Source: Trebonia sp963836195 (lineage in GTDB: Bacteria; Actinomycetota; Actinomycetes; Streptosporangiales; Streptosporangiaceae). Taken from it: a DNA stretch of 64,000 bases. The number at the start of each line of letters is the position of its first letter. Within the stretch, counting starts at the first letter, position 1. Positions 8,314 to 16,296 of the stretch are shown here, piece by piece. The notes beneath the pieces are model-generated. The model was not told where the DNA came from, made no database searches, and saw only the letters and a list, made by a program, of their open reading frames with translations. The DNA is taken from NCBI GenBank assembly GCA_963836195.1, contig CAWIIX010000002.1, forward strand, positions 248,001 through 312,000, read 5' to 3'. Both the position numbers and the translations under genes were made by a program.

Positions 8314-8690
8314 GTGAGTAGTACCAATCCCACGGTGGGGATCGATCATGGCAGCCTGGTGCCGCTGCACGAGCAGGTCGCCGCGGCGGTCCGCAGGGCG
8401 ATCGCCGAAGGCGAGGCGGGGCCTGGCGAGCGGCTTCCGCCCGCCCGTGATCTGGCCGCCGTGCTGGGGGTCAACGCCAACACGGTGTTCCGGGCTCTGC
8501 GGACGCTGCGGGAAGAGGGACTGGTGGAGTTTCGCCGCGCGGCCGGGGAGTATCGGTGACCGGGGCCGGCCCGCAGCGCAGCGCGGTGGTGGTGAAGGCG
8601 CGTGAGCTGGTGGCGATGGCGCGCCAGTACGGGTACCGGCGCGAAGAGCTTGCGGCGATCATCGAGCAGGTGTCGGTGGAGCTGCCGTGA
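8314..8690 (+). pseudogene. GntR/YtrA-type regulator, frameshifted by a GC insertion
   Basis: The first 75 codons give a complete GntR winged helix (VPLHEQVAAAVRRAIAEGEAGPGERLPPARDLAAVLGVNANTVFRALRTLREEGLVEFRR). A stop then follows after AAGEYR. In the next frame the expected YtrA-type C-terminal helices continue (GRGVSVTGAG, then QRSAVVVKARELVAMARQYGYRREELAAIIEQ) to a TGA at 8688-8690. The break lies in CGCCGCGCGG at 8533-8542, where one GC pair too many, or one missing base, explains it. The final TGA overlaps the GTG of the next gene by four bases, as expected for an intact two-gene unit. Confidence 0.82.
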
Positions 8691-9274
8691 GGACCGCACC
8701 GCCTGGCTGGCTGCCTGACGCGGGCCCGGACGTGTTGTTCAAGGAGGCGCGCAGGCGCCAGCGCCGCCGCCGGCTCGCCGTCGGCGCTGCCGTTGCCGCG
8801 GTGCTCGGCGGTGCGGCGGTGGCGGCGGGCGTGGCAGGGCATCCGAGATCGCAGGTGGCGGCCCAGGCGAGCGCGGCGGTCCCGGCCGCTGCGAACGGGT
8901 GCATCGGGCAGCCGCCGGTCAGCTCGCTTCCCGTCTGGGCGCGGTCCGGGTTCACCCCGCCGGACCTGGCCATGCCGCATGTGATGGGGGCGGCGGGCAG
9001 CATCGTGGCGATCCTGTGGGCGCCCCGCGACGCATTGCACGCGCCGCCGCTGCGAAACAGGACCAACAAGATCCTCTGGGTGTCCAGGATCCCGCTCGCC
9101 GCGCCGGACTTGGTCATCAAGGCCGCGCTCGCGGGCAGCACGCGCACCGCGACGGTGTCCGTGCCAGGAGGCCCGGGGCCGTCGATCATCGACCTGCCGG
9201 CGCCCGGCTGCTGGACACTGCAACTGAGCTGGTCCGGCCACACCGACGAGCTCAAGCTCCGGTACGTCGCCTAG
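8687..9274 (+). CDS. Membrane-anchored protein of a GntR-linked unit
   Basis: 195 residues with one N-terminal transmembrane segment (residues about 27-48, RRRLAVGAAVAAVLGGAAVAAGVA) preceded by an arginine-rich stop-transfer sequence, so the rest lies outside the cell. The outer part has two cysteines (in ANGCIGQ and APGCWTL) that could form a disulfide, and a beta-rich tail WTLQLSWSGHTDELKLRYVA. I do not recognise a function. The four-base overlap with the GntR reading frame indicates joint translation; such units often answer to cell-envelope stress, which is inference. Confidence 0.65.
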   Translation: MRTAPPGWLPDAGPDVLFKEARRRQRRRRLAVGAAVAAVLGGAAVAAGVAGHPRSQVAAQASAAVPAAANGCIGQPPVSSLPVWARSGFTPPDLAMPHVMGAAGSIVAILWAPRDALHAPPLRNRTNKILWVSRIPLAAPDLVIKAALAGSTRTATVSVPGGPGPSIIDLPAPGCWTLQLSWSGHTDELKLRYVA

Positions 9275-9431
9275 CGCGCCGCAACGGCAGCCGCTGATAG
9301 CCGGCCGCGGCTCAAGCCAGGCCGTAGCGGGCGCGTACTACGCCACGCGCTCGCCGGAGTCGACGCGACCCGCGACATCGCAACAAGCCCTGCCGAGACG
9401 GCTAGAGGAAACATTCTGGGGCGGGTTTGGG

Positions 9432-9962
9432 TCAGCCGGCCTTCCATTCGGTTGCCAGCAGGCCGAGGATGACCTCGTCGGCGAAGTCTCCGTTGACCCA
9501 CGCCGAGCGCCGGAGGGCGCCTTCACGCGCGAACCCGGCCCGGCTGGCGGCCTGGATCATCGCGTCGTTGTCAGCAAGGGTCTCCACCTGCAGCCGGTGC
9601 AGGCCGCGGATTGCGAACCCGTAGCGGGATAGCACCCGGACGACGTCGGTGCCCAGCCCGCGGCCGCGGGACGCCGGGAGCAGAGAGATGCCGATATGGG
9701 CGCTGCGGTTGTGCGGGTCGATGTTCCACAGCAGCGCCTCGCCCGCCAGCGCGCCGGTGGCTAGCTCGACCACCGAGAAGCAGGCCGCGTGGTCGTCCGG
9801 GCCGGACACCACATAGGGCGAACCGGGGCCGGGCGGGATCGGCTGCCAGGGCCGGGAGTCGGCCCTGGCACGGGTCTCGACGTCGTCATAGAGCTCAGCG
9901 TGCAGGACTGGGATATCGCTGTCGTGCCGGGCACGAAGCCCGGTCACCTCGCCACGTAGCAT
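9432..9962 (-). CDS. GNAT-family N-acetyltransferase (RimJ/RimL type)
   Basis: About 176 residues from the ATG at 9962 (an earlier in-frame ATG at 9980 exists). The acetyl-CoA loop reads ISLLPASRGRGLGTDVVRVL, the Arg/Gln-x-x-Gly-x-Gly signature of GNAT motif A, followed by HRLQVETLADNDAMIQAASRAGFAREGALR, which is typical of RimJ/RimL ribosomal-protein or small-molecule acetyltransferases. Target unknown. No partner gene is obvious. Confidence 0.85.
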   Translation of the reverse strand: MLRGEVTGLRARHDSDIPVLHAELYDDVETRARADSRPWQPIPPGPGSPYVVSGPDDHAACFSVVELATGALAGEALLWNIDPHNRSAHIGISLLPASRGRGLGTDVVRVLSRYGFAIRGLHRLQVETLADNDAMIQAASRAGFAREGALRRSAWVNGDFADEVILGLLATEWKAG

Positions 9963-10083
9963 GCAGGCGTTTTTACACAACCGAGCCGTCCGGCCGCAAC
10001 CCGATTACCCGCTCGGCTGGCCGACGGCTCCCGACCGTCGGTGGCCGGGGCCCCCGCTCGGGCAGGCGGCTGCCGGGGCTGGT

Positions 10084-10889
10084 TCAGTGTGCTGTGGCCA
10101 GGCGCACCACGTAGGCCCGCTCTTGTGCTCCGAACCACGGCGGTGACCCTCCGGTGGCGTTCTCCGTGAGCCGGCCTGGCTGGGAAGTGGCGGTCAGGGA
10201 GACGTGCACCCGCGGGTCGCTCAGGCCCCATTTGATCAGAGCTTGGGCCCAGGTGGCGACGCCAAAGGGACGCAGCGGCGCGAGCTCGGCGGGGCTGGGC
10301 GGCCGGCGCATGAGCTCGCCCTCGCCGAGGGGGCGCATCAGCAAGACGCCGAGGCCGAGGTCGTCGGCCAGCGGCAAGATGGTTCGCTCGACCTCCCGGT
10401 GAGCCGGGTTGTAGGGCACCTGCACGGCGTCGATGCGGCCAGTGCGCATGACCTCGGCGAGCTCGCCGAAAGCGGCTGGCGAGTAGTGAGTGGCGCCGAT
10501 CAGGCCGACCAGCCCGCGGTCCCGGGCGGCCTCAAGCATGGGCAGGTGCGCCTGCCAGGCCACCAGGTTGTGGATCTGCATGAGGTCGACCCGGCCGCCG
10601 TACCAGTGCACCGCCTGGGAGAGCTGCGCCGCCCCGGCGTCCGCCGAGGGAGTCCAGACCTTGTCGGCGACGTAGATCTGCTCGCGGTGGCCGCCCAGCG
10701 CGTCGGAGAGCAGCTGCTCGGCCTCGCCGTACATGGGTGAGGTGTCGATGACCCGGATACCAGCCGCGATGGCGGCCTCGACGAGCTCCCGTTGCGGCCG
10801 GCCGCGGCGGCTGCTTCCAGTCGCCGCCAGGTGCCCAGCCCGACCACCGGCACGCTGACCCGGCCCTTGCCCAGGCTCCTGTTCTCCAA
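10084..10889 (-). pseudogene. Aldo/keto reductase, frameshifted near the N-terminus
   Basis: The N-terminal strand (LENRSLGKGRVSVPVVGLGTWRRLEAAAAAG) and the rest of the TIM barrel (ELVEAAIAAGIRVIDTSPMYGEAEQLL, then VADKVWTP, VDLMQIHN, VGLIGATHYSP, VPYNP, WGLSDPRVHVSLTATS) are in different frames. They join if one base is restored in the GCCGGCCGCAACGG run near 10789-10800. The catalytic Tyr of SPMYG and the His of MQIHN are intact. A TTG at 10889 with GGAGGA upstream is the likely start; an ATG at 10928 is also in frame. It was an NADPH-dependent oxidoreductase and may still be one if the indel is a sequencing error. Confidence 0.82.
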
Positions 10890-11075
10890 TCCCGGCTCCT
10901 CCGCTCGGTCGGGTCCCAGTGCGATCATGCCCGCACACGATCCGAGGTCAACCAGCCGGGTTCGCCGACACCGCGCTTCTTCCCCGGCCGTGCGCGGAAG
11001 ATCGGGCGCCCGGGGCCTCGTCCGGAATCGGCGACATCGCGTGCTCCGGATGCCCCCTTCGGCGGGGGTCTGAAA

Positions 11076-11501
11076 TCACGTCTCGCCAAAGTCCGGCTGT
11101 GATCGCCGATCAGGGTCGACCGGGCTCATGATCCCGACCGCATTCCCGCCTGGATCCTCGATGACGGCATACCGCGCTCCCCAGAAGGCGTCGTACGGGG
11201 GCTGCTGTCCCCGGTACCCGGCCGCAGCTAGGTCCGCATAGATCTCATCGACCCGCTCGCGGCTGTCTACCTTGAACCCGAGCACCCCCATGCCGCCCCG
11301 CCAGCCGTGGTTCCAGTGCCGGGCGAACTCGCTGCTGTCCAAATCGAGGTCAATCCCGCCCGGGAGGGCGGCCGTGCGGTGATGATGCTGCCACTGTGCA
11401 TCGGTGTCGGGGATGGTCAGGCCCAGCTTGCGGTAGAAGGCGACAGTTGCGTCCATGTCCGTGACGATCAGGTTGAACTGATCCGGTATGGGTCCTTGCA
11501 T
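11076..11501 (-). CDS. VOC-family (glyoxalase/bleomycin-resistance fold) protein
   Basis: 141 residues made of two beta-alpha-beta-beta-beta units: FNLIVTDMDATVAFYRKLGL opens the first and GVLGFKVDSRERVDEIYADLAAAGYRGQQ the second, ending in RYAVIEDPGGNAVGIMSPVD. Vicinal-oxygen-chelate proteins are dioxygenases, isomerases or antibiotic-binding proteins, and this sequence does not say which. It stands apart from the neighbouring genes by more than 85 bases on either side. Confidence 0.85.
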   Translation of the reverse strand: MQGPIPDQFNLIVTDMDATVAFYRKLGLTIPDTDAQWQHHHRTAALPGGIDLDLDSSEFARHWNHGWRGGMGVLGFKVDSRERVDEIYADLAAAGYRGQQPPYDAFWGARYAVIEDPGGNAVGIMSPVDPDRRSQPDFGET

Positions 11502-11590
11502 GCGTACCCTCCATGACGGCTACGTTCTGGGAGCGACGTCGGCCGAGTTACTCGAGCACGGCTGCCTCTTCGGCATTTGGCAGCAGGCCG

Positions 11591-12562
11591 TTAGGGCGAA
11601 TGCTCGAGGCTGATGACGACATTGCCGTTCTTCTGCCCGGTCTCCACGTACCTGTAGGCCACGACGATCTGGTCCAGCGGATACGTCCTGTCAATGACCG
11701 GCTTGAACTGCCCTGACTCGATCAGCTCCTTGATATGCCGCACCATCGCCTGGTCGTGCTTCGGAATGGGGAACAGGACCTTCTTGCCGCCGTGCAGCGG
11801 GGCGATGAGCGCCAGGAAGGGGTTCTGGGCCAGGGGGCCCAGCTCCGACGAGATGTAGATTCCGTCTGATTTCAAAAGCCGCTTGCATCGGCTGAAGGAG
11901 CTCTTGCCGACCGAGTCGAGGACCACGTCGTATTTCTGGTTGTCCTTGGTGAAATCCTCGGACGTGTAGTCGATGACCTTGTCGGCGCCCAGGCCCCGGA
12001 CCAGGTCCACGTGGTCCGCGTCGCAGACCGCGGTCACGGTGGCACCCAGGCTCTTCAGCAGCTGGACCGCCGCTGAGCCGATGGCGCCGGTTGCACCGTA
12101 GACCAGGACATCCTGCCCGTCGCGAATCTTTGCCGCCTTGATGTGCGCGAGGGCATAGTGCGAGCCCTCGGTACTGGGAGCAGCTTCCTGGTAGGTCACG
12201 TTGGCCGGCATGGTCGCGAGCGACCCATCCTGGGGGATCGACAGGTACTCGGCATGGGCACCGAACGGGCCTTCGTTGTATCCGAACACCTTGTCGCCGA
12301 CCTTGAAAGACGTGACGCCGCGGCCGACCGCCTCGACCACTCCCGCGAACTCATTCCCCAGGACGGTCGCCCGTGGACGGATAAGACCGGTGAAGAATCT
12401 CATGAAGAACGGCCTGGCCGCACGGCAGGCGCAGTCCGTCCGGTTCACTGTCGTCGCGTAGACCTTGACGAGCAGTCCGTTTTCCCTTGCGGCCGGCTTC
12501 TCTACTTCTGAGATCAGAACGGCTTCGGGTGGCCCGTACCTGGTCTGGACCGCTGCCTTCAT
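11591..12562 (-). CDS. Medium-chain (zinc-free) quinone oxidoreductase
   Basis: 323 residues from the ATG at 12562 (MKAAVQTRYG). GroES-like domain: TVNRTDCACRAARP, GNEFAGVVEAVGRGVTSFKVGDKVFGY. Rossmann domain: DVLVYGATGAIGSAAVQLLKSLGATVTAVCD. The zinc ligands of alcohol dehydrogenases are absent, as in NADPH:quinone reductases. The GC content is lower and the wording closer to clostridial or fungal quinone reductases than that of neighbouring genes (LLKSDGIYISSELGPLAQNP), a mild sign of transfer. Confidence 0.88.
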   Translation of the reverse strand: MKAAVQTRYGPPEAVLISEVEKPAARENGLLVKVYATTVNRTDCACRAARPFFMRFFTGLIRPRATVLGNEFAGVVEAVGRGVTSFKVGDKVFGYNEGPFGAHAEYLSIPQDGSLATMPANVTYQEAAPSTEGSHYALAHIKAAKIRDGQDVLVYGATGAIGSAAVQLLKSLGATVTAVCDADHVDLVRGLGADKVIDYTSEDFTKDNQKYDVVLDSVGKSSFSRCKRLLKSDGIYISSELGPLAQNPFLALIAPLHGGKKVLFPIPKHDQAMVRHIKELIESGQFKPVIDRTYPLDQIVVAYRYVETGQKNGNVVISLEHSP

Positions 12563-13035
12563 GGCCGGAGTGTAGCGAACCGCCCTGCGATCCGGAAGGC
12601 GCCGCGACGCGCCGAACATGACGATCTGTATGCATAAGCGCGGCCGCCGCTAGCTGGCGCCCTCTTGCGCTCGTAATCGGCGTTATACGGGTGATGCGGT
12701 GAATCGATACTCCGCCGAAGCTGCTCTCCCAAGGAAAGAATCTATCTGGGTCCAGCTTGGCCCACAGATCAATCATTGGCGTATTCTCGGAGTCAAGAGT
12801 ACTCGGCGCGTGCTCAGGGCCTTCTTCCAAGGCCCTGATGCACGGCCATATTCTGATACTACGTATTAGGGAAGCGTCTATCTCATAGTCCACGCCGCTC
12901 GGCCAGGGCGCGGAGGAAGGCGGCGCAAGCCGAAGAGCTCGGCAACGACCCCACGTCGAGGGATTCTGTGCCAAATACGTGCCGAAACCCGCCAAGGCAT
13001 CGGTTGCAGTGCAGGGCACGGCCTATCATCGCCCC
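12563..13035. other. Less GC-rich intergenic stretch with a hairpin
   Basis: About 470 bases, clearly less GC-rich than the flanks around 12650-12890. A perfect hairpin with nine-base arms CAGGGCCTT/AAGGCCCTG and a five-base loop lies at 12815-12837. No frame gives a recognisable protein. It separates divergent genes and so should carry both promoters. Confidence 0.55.
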
Positions 13036-14424
13036 ATGCCAAATCTGGATGAGATCGGCGGCTGGATCACCGAGCAGCTGCCCGCGCTGGCCGCCAAGTA
13101 CAAGGTTCCCGGGGCGGCCATCGGCGTTTACCGCGGCGGCGGGGTGTTCGACTTCGCGGCCGGCGTGCTCAGCCGCGCGACCAAGGTCGAGGCGACCGCC
13201 GACTCGGTGTTCCAGATCGGCTCGATCACCAAGACCTGGACCGCCACCCTGATCATGCAGCTGGCCGACGAGGGGCTGCTCGACATCGACCAGCCCGTCG
13301 TCGCCTACCTGCCGGACTTCGACCTGGCCGACTCCGCGGCCGCCAGGGCGATGACCGTGCGGCAGCTGCTGAGCCACACCGCCGGGTTCGAGGGTGACAT
13401 CTTCACCGACACCGGCACCAACGACGACGCGGTCGAGAAGTACGTCGCGACCCTGGCGAGCGACCCGCAGCTGTTCGCGCCCGGCGCGATGTTCTCCTAT
13501 AACAACGCCGGCTTCGTGGTGCTCGGCCGCATCATCGAGGTGCTCCGCGGCAAGCCCTACAACCAGGCCCTGCGCGAGCGCCTGTTCGCCCCGCTCGGCC
13601 TCGAGCACGCCGCCACCGACGCGGCGTCCGCGATCTTGTTCCGCGCGGCCGTCGGCCACCTGCCCGGCGCCGGCCCCGACGACGACCCGGTGCCCGCGCC
13701 GATCTGGTCGCTCGCCATGTCGAACGCCCCCGCCGGGTCGGCCCTCGCGATGCGCCCCCGCGACCTGCTGGCGTTCGCCGCGATGCACCTCAACAGCGGC
13801 AAGGCGGCCGACGGAACCCGGGTCCTGTCGGCCCAGAGCGCGGCCGCGATGCGCGCCAAGGAGGCCGAAGTTCCGCCGCTCGGCCTGATGGGCACCCACT
13901 GGGGGCTCGGCTTCGAGCTGTTCGACCTCCCCGGCGGGTTCATCTTCGGCCACGACGGCGGCACCATCGGCCAGAACGCGTTCCTGCGGATCGTGCCGGG
14001 CCTGGATCTGGCGATCGCGCTGCTGACCAACGGCGGCAACCCGATCGGCCTGTACTTCGAGGTCTACCGGCACCTGCTGAAGGAGCTGGCGGGCATCGAC
14101 CTTCCCGCCACTCCGGTCCCGCCGGCGAACCCGGAGCGCGTCGACGCGGCCAGGTACCTCGGCGTCTACGCGAACTCGGTCGGCCGGTCCACCGTCACCC
14201 AGGACTCCGACGGGCGGATCTGGATGACCGACGAGCCGCTCGGGGAGCTCGCCGAGCTGATCGGCGAGGTCGAGCGGGCCGAGCTGGTCCACCTCGAGGG
14301 AGACACGCTGATTCCCCTCGAGCCCAAGTACGGAATCCACATCCCGCAGGTCTTCACCGGCGACGACGGCAGCGGGCGATCCCTTTACATCCACAGCGGC
14401 CGGGCCCTCCGGCGCGCCGACTGA
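13036..14424 (+). CDS. Serine hydrolase of the class C beta-lactamase fold
   Basis: 462 residues from the ATG at 13036. The three active-site motifs are visible: SITK (S-x-x-K) at about residue 70, YNN (Y-x-N) in MFSYNNAGFVVLGRII, and HDGG in IFGHDGGTIGQNAFLRI. Relatives include esterase EstB, D-Ala-D-Ala carboxypeptidases and penicillin-binding-protein-like peptidases. There is no clear signal peptide, so it is probably cytoplasmic and an esterase or amide hydrolase. The last 100 residues form a lipocalin-like tail common in this group. Confidence 0.88.
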   Translation: MPNLDEIGGWITEQLPALAAKYKVPGAAIGVYRGGGVFDFAAGVLSRATKVEATADSVFQIGSITKTWTATLIMQLADEGLLDIDQPVVAYLPDFDLADSAAARAMTVRQLLSHTAGFEGDIFTDTGTNDDAVEKYVATLASDPQLFAPGAMFSYNNAGFVVLGRIIEVLRGKPYNQALRERLFAPLGLEHAATDAASAILFRAAVGHLPGAGPDDDPVPAPIWSLAMSNAPAGSALAMRPRDLLAFAAMHLNSGKAADGTRVLSAQSAAAMRAKEAEVPPLGLMGTHWGLGFELFDLPGGFIFGHDGGTIGQNAFLRIVPGLDLAIALLTNGGNPIGLYFEVYRHLLKELAGIDLPATPVPPANPERVDAARYLGVYANSVGRSTVTQDSDGRIWMTDEPLGELAELIGEVERAELVHLEGDTLIPLEPKYGIHIPQVFTGDDGSGRSLYIHSGRALRRAD

Positions 14425-14465
14425 CCCCTCCTGGAGGGACCTGTGAAGCGAGTCATCACCGCGGC

Positions 14466-14672
14466 GGGCTGGCAACCAACGGCAAACTCGTCGTCGTCGG
14501 CGCCTCCACCATGTCCGCCGCCGGGTGGGCCCGCGGCCGCATCCTGGCCGCCCTGGCCTTCCTGACCTGGCTCGATGACCGCGGCGCCACCCTGGGCGCC
14601 GCCACCCAGGCCGACGTCGATACCTGGCTCGACGCCGCCACGACTGGACCGCCTACCTCGCAGAGCGGATAA
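14466..14672 (+). pseudogene. Mosaic remnant: alcohol dehydrogenase piece joined to a recombinase-like piece
   Basis: One open stretch without a start codon. The first residues GLATNGKLVVVGAS match the strand and glycine turn after the cofactor fold of zinc-type alcohol dehydrogenases. After GWARG the text changes to RILAALAFLTWLDDRGATLGAATQADVDTWLDA, which resembles the N-terminal helical domain of actinomycete tyrosine recombinases. A TAA follows. It looks like two gene ends fused by deletion. Confidence 0.5.
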
Positions 14673-14704
14673 GCCCCGGGGGTGCCCGCCCGCCGCCCGA
14701 GAAG

Positions 14705-15235
14705 TCAGCCTGTTCGGGCGTGCAGGCGGCGCACCTCGGCGGCGACGGACACGACGTCGACCGGCCCGGTTGTGTCCACGGTGATCAGCGAGCCGATGCC
14801 GACTGGCCGGTCGTACTTGTCCACATTGGCCAGCGTCGCCGTCTTCAGCCAGTGGACCTCGTGCCTCGGCGGTCGGGCGTTGTAGCGGGCGACCGCGACC
14901 TCGGCCGGGCACGCGCAGTGCACCTCGACGACGCGCTCGCCGAGACCCCGCAGCCTGTCCAGCTCCAACTCGCTGTGCGGGTGGAAGTTGGCCTCGATCA
15001 CCATGTCGCCCGCGCGGGCCGCGAGCGCCCACAGCAGCCCAAACGACGCAGCGCCAAGCCGCAGCGACCATGCCTCGTCGACCTCGCCGTCGCCCGGCAC
15101 GAACAGGGCGTCGTGCAGTGTCTCCTTGATCAGGTCCTTCGTCACCAGCGAATACCCGAGCTCCGCCGCCAGCGGCACGGCCAGGCTGCTCTTCCCCGCC
15201 CCCAGCCTCCCCGAGACGTACGCAATTCTGCTCAC
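14705..15235 (-). CDS. P-loop ATPase/kinase of the AAA or zeta-toxin-like group
   Basis: 176 residues. Walker A is GRLGAGKSSLA at the very N-terminus; the start is a GTG at 15235. Then come VTKDLIKETLHDALF, which resembles the substrate lid of small-molecule kinases, VIEANFHP (strand with an acidic end) and VEVHCACPAEVAVARYNAR (lid arginines). Such proteins phosphorylate nucleosides, sugars or antibiotics, and some resemble zeta toxins. No antitoxin-like partner is adjacent, so a small-molecule kinase is more likely than a toxin. Confidence 0.75.
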   Translation of the reverse strand: MSRIAYVSGRLGAGKSSLAVPLAAELGYSLVTKDLIKETLHDALFVPGDGEVDEAWSLRLGAASFGLLWALAARAGDMVIEANFHPHSELELDRLRGLGERVVEVHCACPAEVAVARYNARPPRHEVHWLKTATLANVDKYDRPVGIGSLITVDTTGPVDVVSVAAEVRRLHARTG

Positions 15236-15603
15236 CTGACCGATCCTGGCACAAGCGAGCGCCTGCTCACGCTGGATCACGCCGCAAGGTCCGCCCACTG
15301 CCACGCCCCAGTTCCGGAGATCAGAGACTGCCGTCCTAGACAATCTCTCCCCCTGCACCTGGGAATACCAAGCCGAACGCGACGCTCTCATCGCGGCATG
15401 AGAGTGCTTCGTTTACGGAACATGCAGCGAGGTTGCCTGTGATCTGCCTGCCTTTACAGCACTATTTTTCAGGCGCATTCGTGCGGCCCCATGACAACCG
15501 GACAGTCGCATGACTGCCAGTAATGCTGCTGGCAGGTGCGCCCCGCTCGGCCGAGGCCGGAATGCTATCGAGTGCTGAGGAAAGGCGCCGTTACCGTGGC
15601 ACA

Positions 15604-16137
15604 ATGACCGGTATGCCCGCTTCCCATGGCGAGGACCCGACCGAACCTGCAGCCGTGTCGGCTGAGTCCGCCGCAAGCTCACCGGCGGACGGCTCGTCCA
15701 GGCGGCAAGGCGTACGCGCCGCGACCCGCTCGATCTGGGTCCTCGAGCACGTGCAAGACTGGGTCACGGTCGCCGTCGGGGTCGTATTGATTGCGCTCGC
15801 TGTCGTTCTGCTGATCGCCGGGATCGTTGATTTCCTCGATGGGTCCTCTGGGCCGATCTCGGCGGGCGCCCCGATCCTGCTTGACCGCGTCCTGCTTGTC
15901 CTGATTCTGGTCGAGATCGTATACACGGTCGTGCTGTCCTTGCGCGCGCACCGTCTGGTGGCCCAGCCGTTCATTGTCGTCGGGCTGATCGCGGTCGTCC
16001 GCCGCATCCTGTTCGTGCTGACTCCCGGCAGCACTGCTACTGCCAGCACGTCGGAGCTAGCGTTGCTCATCGCGATGGTGGCCGTGTTTATCGCCGGGCT
16101 TGTTGTGGTCAGCCGCTTCGAGAAGGGCGATGACTGA
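15604..16137 (+). CDS. PsiE-like membrane protein
   Basis: 177 residues with four transmembrane helices after a soluble, Ala/Ser-rich N-terminus of about 45 residues. The helix pattern and the segments VEIVYTVVLSLRAHRLVAQPFIVVGLIAVVRRILFV match phosphate-starvation-inducible E (PF06146) proteins. Its biochemical role is not known even in E. coli. The ATG at 15604 is preceded by GAGGAAAGG about 20 bases upstream, so a slightly later start at 15613 is possible. Confidence 0.75.
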   Translation: MTGMPASHGEDPTEPAAVSAESAASSPADGSSRRQGVRAATRSIWVLEHVQDWVTVAVGVVLIALAVVLLIAGIVDFLDGSSGPISAGAPILLDRVLLVLILVEIVYTVVLSLRAHRLVAQPFIVVGLIAVVRRILFVLTPGSTATASTSELALLIAMVAVFIAGLVVVSRFEKGDD

Positions 16138-16296
16138 GCGAAATACCCGACTGCAAAGCGACCTCTGAGGGGGCAGAAGCCATTCGGTTGCGGGTGTGAA
16201 GCCCTGCCTAAGGTCGGGCAGCCTCTGCCGGGCAGGGATCTCCTGGCGGGCGTCAGGCCCGCCGCCCGTGCACCGCGGGTGGCGCAGTTTCGGGAT

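Noticed and set aside
12650..12890. A minus-strand peptide with MIDLWAKLDPDRFF as a small gene
   Set aside because: No ribosome site, no recognisable family and a frame that runs into the quinone reductase gene; the lower GC makes chance frames less telling but does not support coding.
12883..14475. A 530-codon minus-strand frame opposite the serine hydrolase
   Set aside because: Biased composition and no domain, while the plus strand holds SxxK, YxN and HDG motifs.
14705..15235. A zeta-toxin/antitoxin pair
   Set aside because: The ATPase resembles zeta toxins in its P-loop only, and no antitoxin-like small gene is adjacent.
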